Of a stretch of 64,000 bases of DNA, positions 48,934-61,394 are shown piece after piece (positions within the stretch are counted from its first letter, which is position 1; each line of letters begins with the position of its first letter). Below the pieces are notes generated by a model. It did not search any database. It was not told the DNA's origin and saw only the letters and a list, made by a program, of their open reading frames with translations. A program made the position numbers and the translations under genes. Source of the stretch: Paramecium pentaurelia (Eukaryota; Ciliophora; Oligohymenophorea; Peniculida; Parameciidae). The stretch covers positions 188,695-252,694 of the forward strand of contig CAJJDO010000064.1 in assembly GCA_905183005.1 (NCBI GenBank), written 5' to 3'.

Positions 48934-50947
48934 TCAAATTGATAATAATTTTTACTTATGCATCTCTGAGTTTAGAGAATGATAATTCATAACTTCTTCA
49001 CTTGGGAATTTTCTTCTACAGATTGGACAAATATATAAAATTAATCTTGTTTAAGCCTCTACTTGATTTATAATAGGTTTCGAAGGTGGTACTTTAACCT
49101 CTGGTTTTTTTGTTTGTTATTATTTTTCCCATTTCTTTAATTCTAATTCTGCCTTCTTCCTTATTTAGGCTTCTGTTAATTGAGGTTGAACTTTATTTAT
49201 AGTTTTTGTTGGTAGAGGAGGTGATGGCTGTTCATCTTCTTTATCAGATTTGACTTCTTCTTCTGTCTCCTCAACTTTTTATTACTTTTTTTATTATTAA
49301 GATTATTATTAAATTGGTTATTACTACTATTAAGGTTTTGGATTAAAAATTTTTTGAGGAAGTTGAGACATCAAATTCATAGGAGGAGTTGATAAAGTAA
49401 GCTTTTGTTCTTATTTCAATATAATTCTCTCTTAAGCTAATTAGGCTGCTTGGTAAGGAGCTTAAACTATTGGCTATACAATAGAGACTTCAGGCATTTA
49501 GATAGGTAATTAGGGAATAGGTTGAGTTTGTTGTGGTTGATTGTGTTGGATAGATGGAATTTATGGAATTTAATGAATTGGCATAGGAGGAGGTATTGGC
49601 ATTTACATTTGTATTGGCATGGGTATTTACATTTAAGTTTATTATTATTATTGAATAATATCCTATGATTATTATGGTTGTTATTATGGATTAAGTTATG
49701 ATTAAATTTATGATGGAATCTATGGTTGTAATGGTCCTTATGGTTACATAACAAATTAGTTATTTGGATAAAATCTAGATATTAACATTATAGAATACCC
49801 AAATGGTTTAGAATGGTCTTCATATCTTGAAGCTCTATTATTTCTGGAATACTAGATTATTAGTTAATCTCCATGAAGTCTGACTTCATTTTATGTTACA
49901 TATCTATAAACATTCTCTGCATCTTCAACACTAAAGAATTCTACAAAAGCAAAATCCTTTTATTCTTTCATTCTTGGATCCTTAGGTACTTTGTTTTTAA
50001 CCAATCTTATATCCTTAACAGCAGCAAGAGGAGCAAATATATCTAATATATCACTATCTGTTGCATCAGCTATGGACTTAATTTTAATAATAAAAGATAT
50101 ACTTTTGCTTTTATCATCAAACTAGTATTGCATATTGAATCATCAGTAAATCCAGTGGGAGGAGCCATCATCACACTCAATATTTTACAATTTATATTTC
50201 TTGGATTTAAACATTTATTGCATTTATGTCTTTTTGCAAAATTCTCATATCCACATTTATCACATATCCAATCATAACTTGTAGGTGGCTAATTAATTAA
50301 ACTATTTTTTAATTCATGTCTATTCTAATTATTATTATTATATTCATTACTCTTCTCTATCTACCACTAGTATCATCATAGAAATCTACATTAAGAGTAT
50401 GTTCACCTATTTATATTTTACCTTTTAAATATATTAAAACTTTTCTTGCATAATCAACAGTACAATATTTTATATATGCTTACCCAAATGCATTTATGAT
50501 AGATATTTCTTCATGAGGAATTACATTTGCTTCCATAGCTGCTTCATTAAATGCACTATCTAATTATTATTTTGTTAAATCTTCTGGTAAATTCTCCAAT
50601 AATAATACCATATTATCATGATTTTTGGGTCTATATCTAGGTACTTTTTCAGAACTTGATGATGATTCTGATTATGAAACAGAAACAGAAACTGAAGATG
50701 ATGGCCTAGATAAGCTAGATGATGAATATTTTCTATTTTTTCTCTTTTAATGACGATCCTTTCTTTTTCTGTCATTTTTATTATCATATCTATCATTTCT
50801 TTCATTATTTCTTTCATTGTTACGATCATTATTTCTGTCATTATTACGATCATTATTTCTATCATTATGCTTCTCATTTCGATCATAATTTGATTTTTCA
50901 TTCCCATACTTATTATTTCTCTCATTATTTTTATGATGAAAATCCAT
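48934..50947 (-). CDS. RBM5/RBM10-like RNA-binding protein (645 aa)
   Basis: Domain order matches the RBM5/RBM10 splicing regulators: an N-terminal Arg/Asp/Asn-rich region, RRM1 (MVLLENLPEDLTKQQL, then FGQAYIKYCTVDYARKVLIY), a RanBP2-type zinc finger (DWICDKCGYENFAKRHKCNKC), RRM2 (TSLMIKAKSIADATDSDIL, then DFAFVEFFSVEDAENVY), a Pro/Gln/Met-rich linker, and a C2H2 finger (CPICRRKFPSEEVMNYHSLN, with the second His in EMHK). The OCRE and G-patch domains of human RBM5/10 are not visible, so this is a shorter version. The N-terminal repeat (units of Asn-Asn-Asp-Arg) lies at about 50800-50875. Introns 50325-50350, 50077-50102 (AAG end) and 49775-49798 leave exactly 646 codons. A nuclear role in splice-site choice is likely. 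Confidence 0.88.
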
Positions 50948-51232
50948 ATTTTATTTAAAATAATATGAAATTATTCATACTAATATTCATTTATAATTTA
51001 ATAAAATGAAAGAAAAAATTAGATTATAAGTTAAACCTTATTAGTAAAAAAAAAGAATTAAATTCTTTTACAAATCAAATAAATCTGTTAAAGTTTATAA
51101 TATTATTCAACCTTCTAAAAATGTTTATTATCATAATTATTTTAGATTTTAATTGTATTGGAAAATTAATGAAATATATTTATTTTCATTTCATAAATAC
51201 AAGCATCCGTTTTATATAATTTTATATTGAAA

Positions 51233-52469
51233 ATGAAGATGGGCTTATTAATATTAATGACGTTATTCATTTGTATTAATGGAATTTAACAAAGTAATGG
51301 AATGCTTGATCTCTAAAATTTAAAAGCACATTAACTATTTACAAAAGTAAACAAAAATATTACATAATAAGAATGTGTAATTTGATTAAGAATTTGATGA
51401 AATTCCAAAAGTGGTCGTATCAATAAAATAAATAATTGGAGATTAATATGAACTTTACACTAGAACAAGTAATATCAATTTGAAAGGTAAATATACTATG
51501 TTTTACTTAGATAAGGATTTGATTTATAGATAATCAGCTCATCCAATATTGATAATATAAAAATCAATTATCTTGCAATTAACGATAACTCTTTGAGTAT
51601 TGTTTGTGAGAATTACTAAACAAAAAAAGATTAAATTAAAGTTCCAATAAATATTGAACATTCATAAGTAGTAGCATTTATTACAGGATTGAAATTGTCA
51701 AAAAATGAAAATGTTTACTTTAAATTAAGTTCTATAACAGACTCATAAGTTATTTTTTAAACTTAACAAAAAGCTATGGGTCTATGTTTGGTTTTTGGTG
51801 ATGAAGATAAAATTGCTCATAATTAATCAATTATCACAACTACTTTGAAAGATAATAACTTAGAGTTTAATGTTGAAAATATTGAAGATTCAATAACATT
51901 GTAATATTAATTCAATATTATGATTAGACCTTTAGACAATTAAATACTATCTTTTGATGATATTGTGAGTAAATTATCAGTTGAATCAAATGAAGAAGAA
52001 TAATCAATTAAAGTATAAAATGAAGAAGAATAATATCTTGATATTGATAGTATCTAAATAGAAACTGTGGGATTAAACAATATCTAATCGAATTTTGAAG
52101 ATGAAGTAATATAATCTGTTGATATTGAATATCTCTAACCTTAAAAATAGAGTGTATCAGATTAATTGTTGAAAATAGAAGAAAATCATATAGAAAGAGT
52201 TTAAGAAATAATAGGTTAGGCAGTAGATGAAGAAATGAAATTAGAAGAACAAGAAGAAAAAAAGTTATTAACATAAATGAATTAAGTAAATGTTGTAGAT
52301 ATACAAAATATCGAAGACACAATTTAATAAGAAATTATTATATAATCAGCATATCAAGTAGTTCCATAAACTGTAGATGAGCTTGATATGGATGTATTAT
52401 ATAAAGAATTCACATTAAGTTAAGAACTTAATGATGATTTGATTGAATATAATAAAAATATAATTAGTC

Positions 52470-52528
<59 letters not shown>

Positions 52529-53580
52529 TAGTAGTAATAATAATCATCATAAGATACTCTAGAAGTGATTGAATCTGTTGATATTGTTTAAGATTAATTA
52601 GTCAATGAAATATAATCTGAAATTATTATTGATAAAACTTAAACATAAGAATAAATATAAAAAACAGAATAAAAATAATAATAAATTGATGTCCCATTAT
52701 TTGATGAGGATTTGTCATTTGATGAAATTGATGTAGAATTAGATTTAAAAAAAGAAGAAACAGAGTAATAAATAGCTCCTGCTTAATATATAATTGATGT
52801 TTATAAATAATTTGCAAATGAAGATGCAGAAAAATAGAATTAAAAAGAAAGTGAAGATCACCCATATGTCGAAGTGAATACAGAAACTTAAACAGAAGAA
52901 ATGTCTGATGAATTAGAAAATGAATTAGACGGACTTAGAGATGGTCTTGAAGGAGTTGATTTTTCTTTATTTTTTGATGAATTTTCTTAACCTAATGAAA
53001 TAGATATAAGCAGATAACCAGTATAAAATTAGGAAGAATAATAAAATAAAAAAATTTAATAAAAATATGAGGAACCTTAATAATTCAAATAACCAAAAGA
53101 GAAAATAGAAGATGTAATGAAAGATCTTTAAATTACTACAGATATTACAACAACAGAGGATGAAAAAAAATTAATTACTTAACTGAAACAGAAATCAGCT
53201 GAATTGAAAAAGAAATTATAAGAATAATATGATGCTGTTCCTAAATTGGAATAAGCAAAGAAATAAACTGAAGTGTCCATTCATCCAATTGATGATTTAT
53301 GTATATATATTTAATTTATTTAATAGATCCTAAAATAGAATCTGATTCCAAGATAAATTATGAAGTGGAAGGCAAGTATGTTGAATGGTCAATGAGTTAA
53401 GATTAGAAAATAAAATAAATAGGATTAGATCTGACAGAAGATGATCTAAGAAATCCAAGATTCTCGTTGTTATAAATGGATCAAAAATCAGAATTAGATA
53501 TTTAGAAATAAATTAATGAATTTTTAGGATTTGATGACTTATCATTTGTTATGATTAAGTAAAATCTAAGGGGAAGATGA
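51233..53580 (+). CDS. Secreted H-type-lectin-like protein with acidic Gln-rich tail (755 aa)
   Basis: A signal peptide is clear (MKMGLLILMTLFICINGIQQ). The first domain (NVQFDQEFDEIPKVVVSIKQ, TSNINLKGFDLQIISSSNI, INYLAINDNS) follows the H-type lectin pattern: a conserved F-x-P-V strand, the NI/NVT-x-GF turn and the closing YLAI/WxA strand. H-type lectins bind N-acetylgalactosamine. The remaining ~550 residues are very acidic and Gln-rich, with a 19-residue polyglutamine run (52469-52525) and repeated short phrases such as EEEQSIKVQNEEEQ. Introns of 25 nt (AAG end), 29 nt (AAG end) and 26 nt leave 756 codons. Such proteins may belong to secretory granules or the cell surface; that is inference. 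Confidence 0.78.
52469..52525 (+). repeat. TAA trinucleotide repeat encoding polyglutamine
   Basis: One CAA followed by 18 in-frame TAA codons; TAG/TAA Gln codons continue after one Ile codon. Under the ciliate code this is a polyGln run of 19 inside the lectin-like gene; under the standard code it would be eighteen stops. Confidence 0.92.
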
Positions 53581-53612
53581 CATATATTAAAAATAATACA
53601 TTTAATTATTTT

Positions 53613-55286
53613 ATGAAAGGAGTATCGCTCTAGAACCAATTAACAAGGGATAAGAAAATGAATATAAAAAACTTTTATATAATAGGAATGATTGGTTAGG
53701 GTATCTTATTGATTTAATTTAACAATAGGAGCATATTCTGAGGTTTTTGAGGCTGTTTATTTAAAGAATAATAAAAAAGTGGCAATTAAGAAAGTATTCA
53801 AAGAATCGATTACACAGTCTAATAAATAAGCAGAAATTTATATTGAAAGACATATGATGAAATAATATTCATTAAAGCATCCAAGTTAGTTATGATCTAT
53901 GTGTTAGGTATGGTTGAATTTATAGGGAGTTTTTAGGATAAATAGTTCTTATATTTTGTATGTGAACATTGCCCTTTTGGAGATTTAGGAAATGTTGTAT
54001 GGGATATTTATTAGGAATATAAAAAGGATAAATCTTCAGATGTCGAAAATCTTATTAAAATTTATATTTATTAAATAGCAACAGCAATTATATATTTACA
54101 TAAGGAAGGGATAGCTCATTTAGATATTAAACCAAAAAATATAATTATTGATAAAAGTTTTAATTTAAGATTAACTGATTTTGCAACATGTTATTTCTTT
54201 GAAGAACATAGATAACCTCCTGAATTGATTGAATAAATTAAAAAGTTTTAACAGAATTATGTAAAATCAGTTAAGAGGATGGAAAATGAAATTAGTGAAT
54301 ATCGATCTACTTTTGTTGGAACTCCTGAATATATATCTCCAGAAATGTTAAGTAATAGTAGAGCATCAAAAGAGGCTGATTTATGGGCACTTGGTTGCAT
54401 AATTTATGAAGTAAAATAGATTTTCTAATTTAGTTTTATCATGGGAAATAACCCTTTTCCAATAAAAGTGAAAATGAAGTATTCAATAGCATTTTATCTC
54501 TAAATTATGAATTAGATAATAATTTGTCAGAAGATGTTTCTGATTTAATTAAATCACTATTAACATTGAATCCTTAAAACCGTTTAGGTTATGAAGATTC
54601 TGAATAAATCCTTGCTCATAAATATTTTGATTCTGTTAGGCATTATGTACCATGGTTGGATGATATTGAAATTCCAAATTAATGTAAGATACTTTTTTAA
54701 GAAATAATACCAACTCAAAGCAAATCAAGTTTAATTTATTAAACTACATCAACCAATGTAGAAATGAAATAATAATTGATTCGCAGAAGACAAGATCGAT
54801 TGAAAACAATTATGGAAGAATTAGAAGAAACAGCAACACCAGTTCCTAATATTTTCAAAAGAACTCAAAAAATTTCACATAATATAAATGCACCAATAAT
54901 ATTTGAAAAATAAATTAATTACTCATCAAATAGATTAGAGAATGAGATGTAATCACCTTCAAGTTTAAAATAATTTGATAAGTCAGTTGGATTTATACAA
55001 TTAAATACCAATAGATGGTTTTGTATTCCTTAAATTGCTATTTTGTTTGGGTATCTAAAACCTCCCTGTCTATTGATAGATTTTATTAAAGGAGAAAAGA
55101 AATATCTTCCTATTGATGATACAATAAAGATTTCATAAGATGGAATTTATTATGTATTATATTATAATTTATATTTAGATTTTGGAATCTTCTCAGTTTT
55201 TCTATAAATTTAAGGATGCAGAAGCAAAACCTATTAATTGGATTTAAGTAGTTCAAAAAATAAAAAATGAATATCTGGGTAAATGA
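53613..55286 (+). CDS. PDK1-like AGC kinase with C-terminal PH domain (524 aa)
   Basis: The kinase domain is followed by a PH-type domain (WFCIPQIAILFGYLKPPCL to WIQVVQKIKNEYL), the layout of 3-phosphoinositide-dependent kinase 1, master activator of AGC kinases such as the NDR-type kinase in this window. Motifs: GQGAYSEVFEAVYL, KVAIKKVFKE, GIAHLDIKPKNIIID, TDFATCYFF, GTPEYISPEML, ADLWALGCIIYE. Two catalytic motifs deviate: HRD is HLD and DFG is DFA, though both catalytic Asp residues remain, so activity is probable. A Lys/Arg-rich insert sits between DFA and GTPEY. Introns of 28, 23 (GTT donor), 23 and 25 nt leave 525 codons. It is convergent with the KIF15-like gene, only 20 bp between stops. 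Confidence 0.85.
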
Positions 55287-55306
55287 TTAAAATTAATTAC
55301 AATAAA

Positions 55307-58300
55307 TCATTTCCCTGAAGAATTTGAGTAATTAAAGAATTTAGCTTTTGGAGTATCATTACTAGAATTCCAAAATTTAGGACTCCTTTCTATTGCATAG
55401 TATTTTTATTTAGTTTATAATAAATCTTTCTCCATTGATTAGTACTTTAAGTTTCTTTAAGGCTATGCTTAAATCAAATTCTGAATTTCCTACTTGCAAT
55501 CCTTAAATAATAAATAAAGCTATATATACAATGACTTCTTATAATAATAATTGAACCGATTAAATGATCTTCTCACCATCTTCTAGTCTATTTGATCTAT
55601 TTTTATCTAATCCCAATATCTAATATAATTTGCACATTTGGCTATGTAGCCTTTAATTCTCAAGTAATAATTTTTGCTATATATAATAATTTGGATATTA
55701 CAGTATCATAAATTAACTTTTAATGAGCATCAACACCATAATGTGATTTAAATTACCCATCTGAAAGTCTATATCTATGAGATGATGACGGAGTTTCTCT
55801 CATTGACATATCCTACACAGTGTCAGAATATTTTGAACCTGGAACATGTTAACTTCCAACTGATCCTCTCTTTGATTTCAATACTTCATCTTATAGAATC
55901 TAAACTTTAAATAAAGCCTATTCCTTTTATTTATTTATCTACTAATTCTCATACTCCCTTTCAGCCTAAAATATAGATTGAAATTACTAAGATAGCATTG
56001 TGTTCCTATTCAAGTCTTGAATATTGATCTTTGATATGCTTTATTTCATCTTCTTATTGCTAACAAAATTGATTTGCCTTCTCATGCACTTCCTTCAATG
56101 TTTATTCACTTTATAATAATGCTTGTTCTAATTATTCAATAATCTTTTATTATAATAATAAAAATTACTTTCATTTTCTACTCTAAACTTTATTTGAGTT
56201 TCCTGTTTTCTTTAGCCAATTAATCTTATGAATTAAATGAAGCATTAAGCATAGAAGCACTATTTGAATTCTAAAATCCATATTCCTTTTAAGGAGTTTT
56301 TTGTTGTAAAATTCTTTTTTAAGTCTTACTTTCTGAACTACCATATAGAAGTTATCCCTTTAATTAATTAATATAAAATTACCTTAATACCTTTTATTGG
56401 AGATAGTGTATTATCAATTTTACTTAATAATTCAGATGCTTCATAAATTTTTTATTTTTAGCTATGTTTCTTTTCGAAGTCTAATTATTATTATAATTTT
56501 TTATTTTATTATTTATAATCTTCTACTTACTTTCCTTAAAATTCTAATTCTCTTTTTAATCTTTCAACTTCTCTCTTATAGGATTCATTTTAAGTATCAT
56601 TTATTTATAATTGTTATTTTAAAGAAAATAGTTCTTTTGATAAATTTGTTAATTAATTAGATTATTATAATATTTGATTAGTTTAGTTTAATTTATTTTA
56701 TTCTACCTAATTAATCAATGTATTTTGAGCTTCTAATTATTAGGTTTTGTATTTTATTTAATCAGATAATTTTTAAATAGTTTCATCCTTCTTTAAAATT
56801 TCTTCCTTCTCATATTTGATATCTTATTATATTTCATCTAATTAATTATTTAATTATTAATTTTCTAACTTTAATTTTTCATAATTCTATCTAATTTGCA
56901 TATTCTACTCTCTCTGCTCTTGTTCAGACTTCTTTATTTCCATTTAAATCTTTCTGCTTTAATCCAACTCTTCTTTAATTGAAATAATTTCTTAATTAAA
57001 TTTACTTATTTCATTTTATTATTATTATGCTAAAACCTTATTCTTTTATTTAGTTTCTTAAATTTCTTTTTTTGAATATTATAAATCATCTTATAAACTC
57101 TGTAATTGTAATTATGATTACTGATATTTTTAATGTATATCTTACTAACTTTTCTGTAATTCACTTACTTTTTCTTATAATATTTACTTTTATAATTTAA
57201 TCTCTTCTAACTCTAATATTTTATTTTCTTGTTAAGAAATAGAGTCAATTAATTTATTTTTTTCTTATTTATATTAATCTATCTCTTTTTTAAAGGATAC
57301 TATCTATTATTATTGATTATCTAACAATTTATTCAATTTTTAATTTTCTTATTTCAATTAATCATTTTCATTTTTTTGGCTCTAATTTTATAAAGAAATT
57401 TATTAAGTTAATAACACTTCTTTATTTAATTTATCGACTTCTTTTTTATAATGAATAACCCAAATCTTTTATTCTTCTATTCCTTGATTACTAGATATCA
57501 ATTATTGTTATAAATCTTTAATTTGATTTTTCAATTAATTAGACATAGTTTCTTTTTCTTTTATTGAAGCCTATAATTTTGATTCCAATTAATTAATAGA
57601 CAATTCTTTTTTCTAAATTTCCTCTTAATAAATATTTTTTTCCTTTTCCAAGTCTTTAATTTTTTTTTCAGTAGTTTTCATTTATTGAGTACTTTATTAA
57701 TTAAAAACTTTATTCTCCTCTTCCAATCTCATTTATAAATTTACAACTTCATTTTACTAAGATTATAAAATCTCATTAAGGGATTTCATCTTTTCATCAT
57801 AAATTTAAATTGATGTATTCTCTTTAATTTTAATATCATTTATTATTTATTACTACTTTTCTAATTAATGATTTAATTAATCTATAGTCCCTTTTAATTC
57901 AGAATTACAATTTGAATACTTATCAATTACTTTTGATGCTTCTGCTAATCTATTACTATGATCATCAAGATCCTCTGTTAATTTCTTTATTTCAATATCT
58001 TTTTATTTAATCATTTCAAAAAGAAGATTTTATTAATTTATGAAATCTTCATTTTGAATTTACAATTCACATTCTTTTTATTCAATATCTGCTCTTAATT
58101 GTTAAATTACTGAATCTTTTTCTGGAATATCCCTACTTCTTAATTCAAAACAATTATCTTCAAATTCTTTTTGTTTTTCATTAACTTAAGCTAATTGTAC
58201 TTTAAATTCTTCTTCTTTTGTTATTAATTCTTAAACTGCCTAATTTAACTCTTCCTTTTTAATTAAAAGTTCTTATTCTTATTATTTGATTATAATTTTG

Positions 58301-61300
58301 TTATCTTCAAACAATTTTTGATAATTTTATTTAATTTCTCCAATTTCTAAATTCTTTTATTGTATACTTTTTTCATAATCATTTTTTAATTTTTCTAATT
58401 ATTTATCCTTTTAATGAATCAAAATATTTTATTATTATTCTAATTCTTTATATTATGTTTATTTTTCTTCAAGTTTATATTCATAATCATTTCTTTACTA
58501 ATTAATCTATTATTCTAATTTATCTTATTTATCTTTTAAAAGCTAAAGATAAGATGAATAATACCTCAAATTCTTTATTTTTATTTTCAAGTTACAATTA
58601 TTTTTATTATAATTCTTTATTCAATTATTAAATTTAATTTTATAATTAATTAATTTATGTTTGAATTTCTGATTCTTATTGATTAACAAATTAATCAAGT
58701 TACCTTTTATTTTCATTTTTCAGTTGTTCAATCTACAAGCCATGTTATTTTACAATAGTTTATATTTGATTCTCATATTCATTTTAAATATTAGTTTATT
58801 CTATTTTAGAATTCTTAATAATATTTTAAAATTCATTTTAATACTATAATTCTTTTTACTCTTATTATTTAATCAATAATTAAACCTAATTCAATAAATC
58901 ATCTATTTATTTTTTATTTTATAATTAAACATCTTATTTTTCAATAGTTAATTAATGATTTTATTCTTTAAGTTCATTTAAATTAGATTAAATTTAACTT
59001 ATTAAATTATTTTATTCTTGTTTAGAATTGTTTAATTAACTTAATAATATTTCATTCTATTATTTCTATTACTATAATGAATTATTTAAATCTTCTAAAT
59101 TTTAATTACTTTAAAATAAAATATTATCTTTATCTGTTTTTAAAGCTTATATCTCTAATTTTAATTAATCATTCTCAACTCTCTATTAATGCACATTATT
59201 TTATAAGGAATCTGTTTATTATTTTGCCTAATCTAATTAATTTTATTATGCTTAAAGTTATTAATGCAATTATTGAACTTCATGCTTTATTTCCCCTATA
59301 TATAAATTTAATTATTGTGTTTCTTATATATTCTTTTGATTTTATTCTTAAATTTATAGTATTTCTTATTCTTTTTATTATAATTATTAATTTAATTATT
59401 CAACAGCTCTACTCTTCAATTCCAATTATTCATTTTATTAATCTAAAGTTAAATCTCTTTATTTATGATCTATTATTTTGATTTCATCTTCAACATGAAG
59501 TGTAATACCTATTTAATCAAGTGATTATTTAATTTTTTCTTCTTTTTCTACCTATTTATTTAATTTTTCATTAACTTGTTCATGTTCACTCTACAATTAA
59601 TTGAACTCTTCTACTGGTACATAAACTTAAGAGAATTATTATTAGATTTATTTTTATAATTTCTTTCTTTCATCTAAAGATCCCTTAATGAATAAATATT
59701 ATGAATTACATTAACAGTTGATACAATAGTATTGAGTAATTATACATTTTCATTTATTTATAATTTAGCTTTTTCTACATTTTTAGCAGATCCCTCTTTA
59801 ATTCTAAGACTATCTGAGAATTTCTTCATGACTGCAGCTTAACTTAAAAGAGCTTTGGAAAGTTCTTCTTAATAATCATTTGATAAATCTTCAGCTCCAT
59901 TAGCATGTTTCAATCTAACAATTTATTCATTTTATAATCTAATGATTAATTTTAGTTATTGTTCCAATTAAGAACTTAATTAAAATGCTTCTCTTAATTC
60001 TTTAATTCCACTTAAATACTTTTCTATTTCTATAAAAAGTGCTGTTTCACTTTCAGTAGATTGTTCAAGATATACTTTGAGTATTTCTTCTAATTTAATG
60101 TATCTTTAATCATTAGCATTAAGATCTTCAAAATTGATATTATGCATGACTAATTTATGATAAGTATTTTTTACTAATATTTTATTTAGAAGGAGATTCT
60201 GCTAATTTAGATGTAGATTAAAGACCTACAATCCATTTTGCTAATTCTTATTTTAATCTTTTGATTTCATTTTTGAGACTTTCTAAAGATCCACTTTCAT
60301 CTTCATTAACTCTAGCTTTATTTTTAACTTATTTGACTCTTTTAGAGAATAAAAGTGTAGAGAGTGTTTCTTAATAAAATAAATTTGATTATTGTATATT
60401 AGCAATTAAATGAGTTCTTGAATTACCTCCAAGAGAATCTTTTAATAAGAATGTTAATTTAGAATCACGATAATGAACATATCTATTTTATTCTTTATCT
60501 TCTACAAGTGAATTAATAACATTGCCTAAAATATGAAGACTTCTATTTATTTGACAACCTTCACGAAGTCTTTCACCTTAAACTTGTGTGTGTTTTTATC
60601 TTTCACTACCAGCTAGATCCACAAAATGGAATCTAGAAAATCTGTGATTAATTAATGAATGACTTTATCTTCTTGATTCCAATTACACAGTAAAAACACT
60701 ATGAGAACGGGAAGATTCAAAATTCATTTAAGTTGATGAGATATGTCTATTTTCATTACCTCTTTGAACTACTTCCATAGCTTCTAAAACATTGGCACAA
60801 CATTCTTCAGTAAGAAATTCAACGTATACTCCTTTATTTAGATCCTCTCGTAATTGTAAATTACCCAAATCAGGATTAAGAAGATCAATAATGTGTTCAT
60901 TATAAATTTCGAGATGTGAACATTTGATTAAGTATTCAACTGAGGGATCTTTTTCTTAGTCTTGAAAGACACATCCAAAAAGATAATCAATTATACGTGG
61001 TAATAGTCCTGGTTACTGAGATGTTCCTGTCATCGTGTAAGTTTTACCTGATCCTGTCTAACCATATACAAATACACATCCGTTGTATCCTAAAATTACA
61101 GTTAATCATACCTTCTAAACAATTATTAGCTTATTATTGTCCAATCATCTAAAAGATATCTTCCTATGTAGTATCTGCTCCAGCAACATTATCAAATGAG
61201 AAGAATTTCTACTCTTACTGATTCTGTCCTTCTATGATGATAGTATTCTTTAGGTTTGGATCAATTCGAATGCATGTCTTTCCTTCATCAAACATGGGTC

Positions 61301-61380
61301 TAGTTACATGTTTTTTTAATGTACTTTATTCTTATTGAAACTTGTATGTTATCTCGTTCTTATTGTTTCCTTTCTGTCAT
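55307..61380 (-). CDS. KIF15-like (kinesin-12-type) motor with giant coiled-coil tail (1984 aa)
   Basis: The N-terminal motor (residues ~10-365) has YGQTGSGKTYTMTG, NFESSRSHSVFT, FVDLAGSERQKHTQVQGERL, INRSLHILGNVINSLV, and HYRDSKLTFLLKDSLGGN followed by LSTLLFSKRVKQVKN. This form is closest to kinesin-12/KIF15. The neck leads to helical linkers (NINFEDLNANDQRYIKLEE) and then ~1450 residues of almost uninterrupted coiled coil, written largely with TAA/TAG Gln codons. The tail ends in a Ser/Asn-rich segment (SPKFWNSSNDTPKAKFF). Five introns were needed: 25 nt near 61312, 22 nt near 61090, 25 nt near 60170, 22 nt near 58535, 25 nt near 56365 (AAG end). They leave 1985 codons. KIF15 crosslinks spindle microtubules; here a spindle or basal-body role is inference. 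Confidence 0.88.
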
Positions 61381-61394
61381 TTTAATTAAAATAA

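Noticed and set aside
50719..50958. His/Tyr/Phe-rich plus-strand ORF
   Set aside because: It is the antisense of the Asn/Asp/Arg repeats of the RBM-like protein.
59077..59481. Hydrophobic plus-strand ORF resembling a membrane protein
   Set aside because: It is the antisense shadow of the KIF15-like coiled coil; Lys/Glu/Gln codons read backwards give Phe/Leu/Ile.
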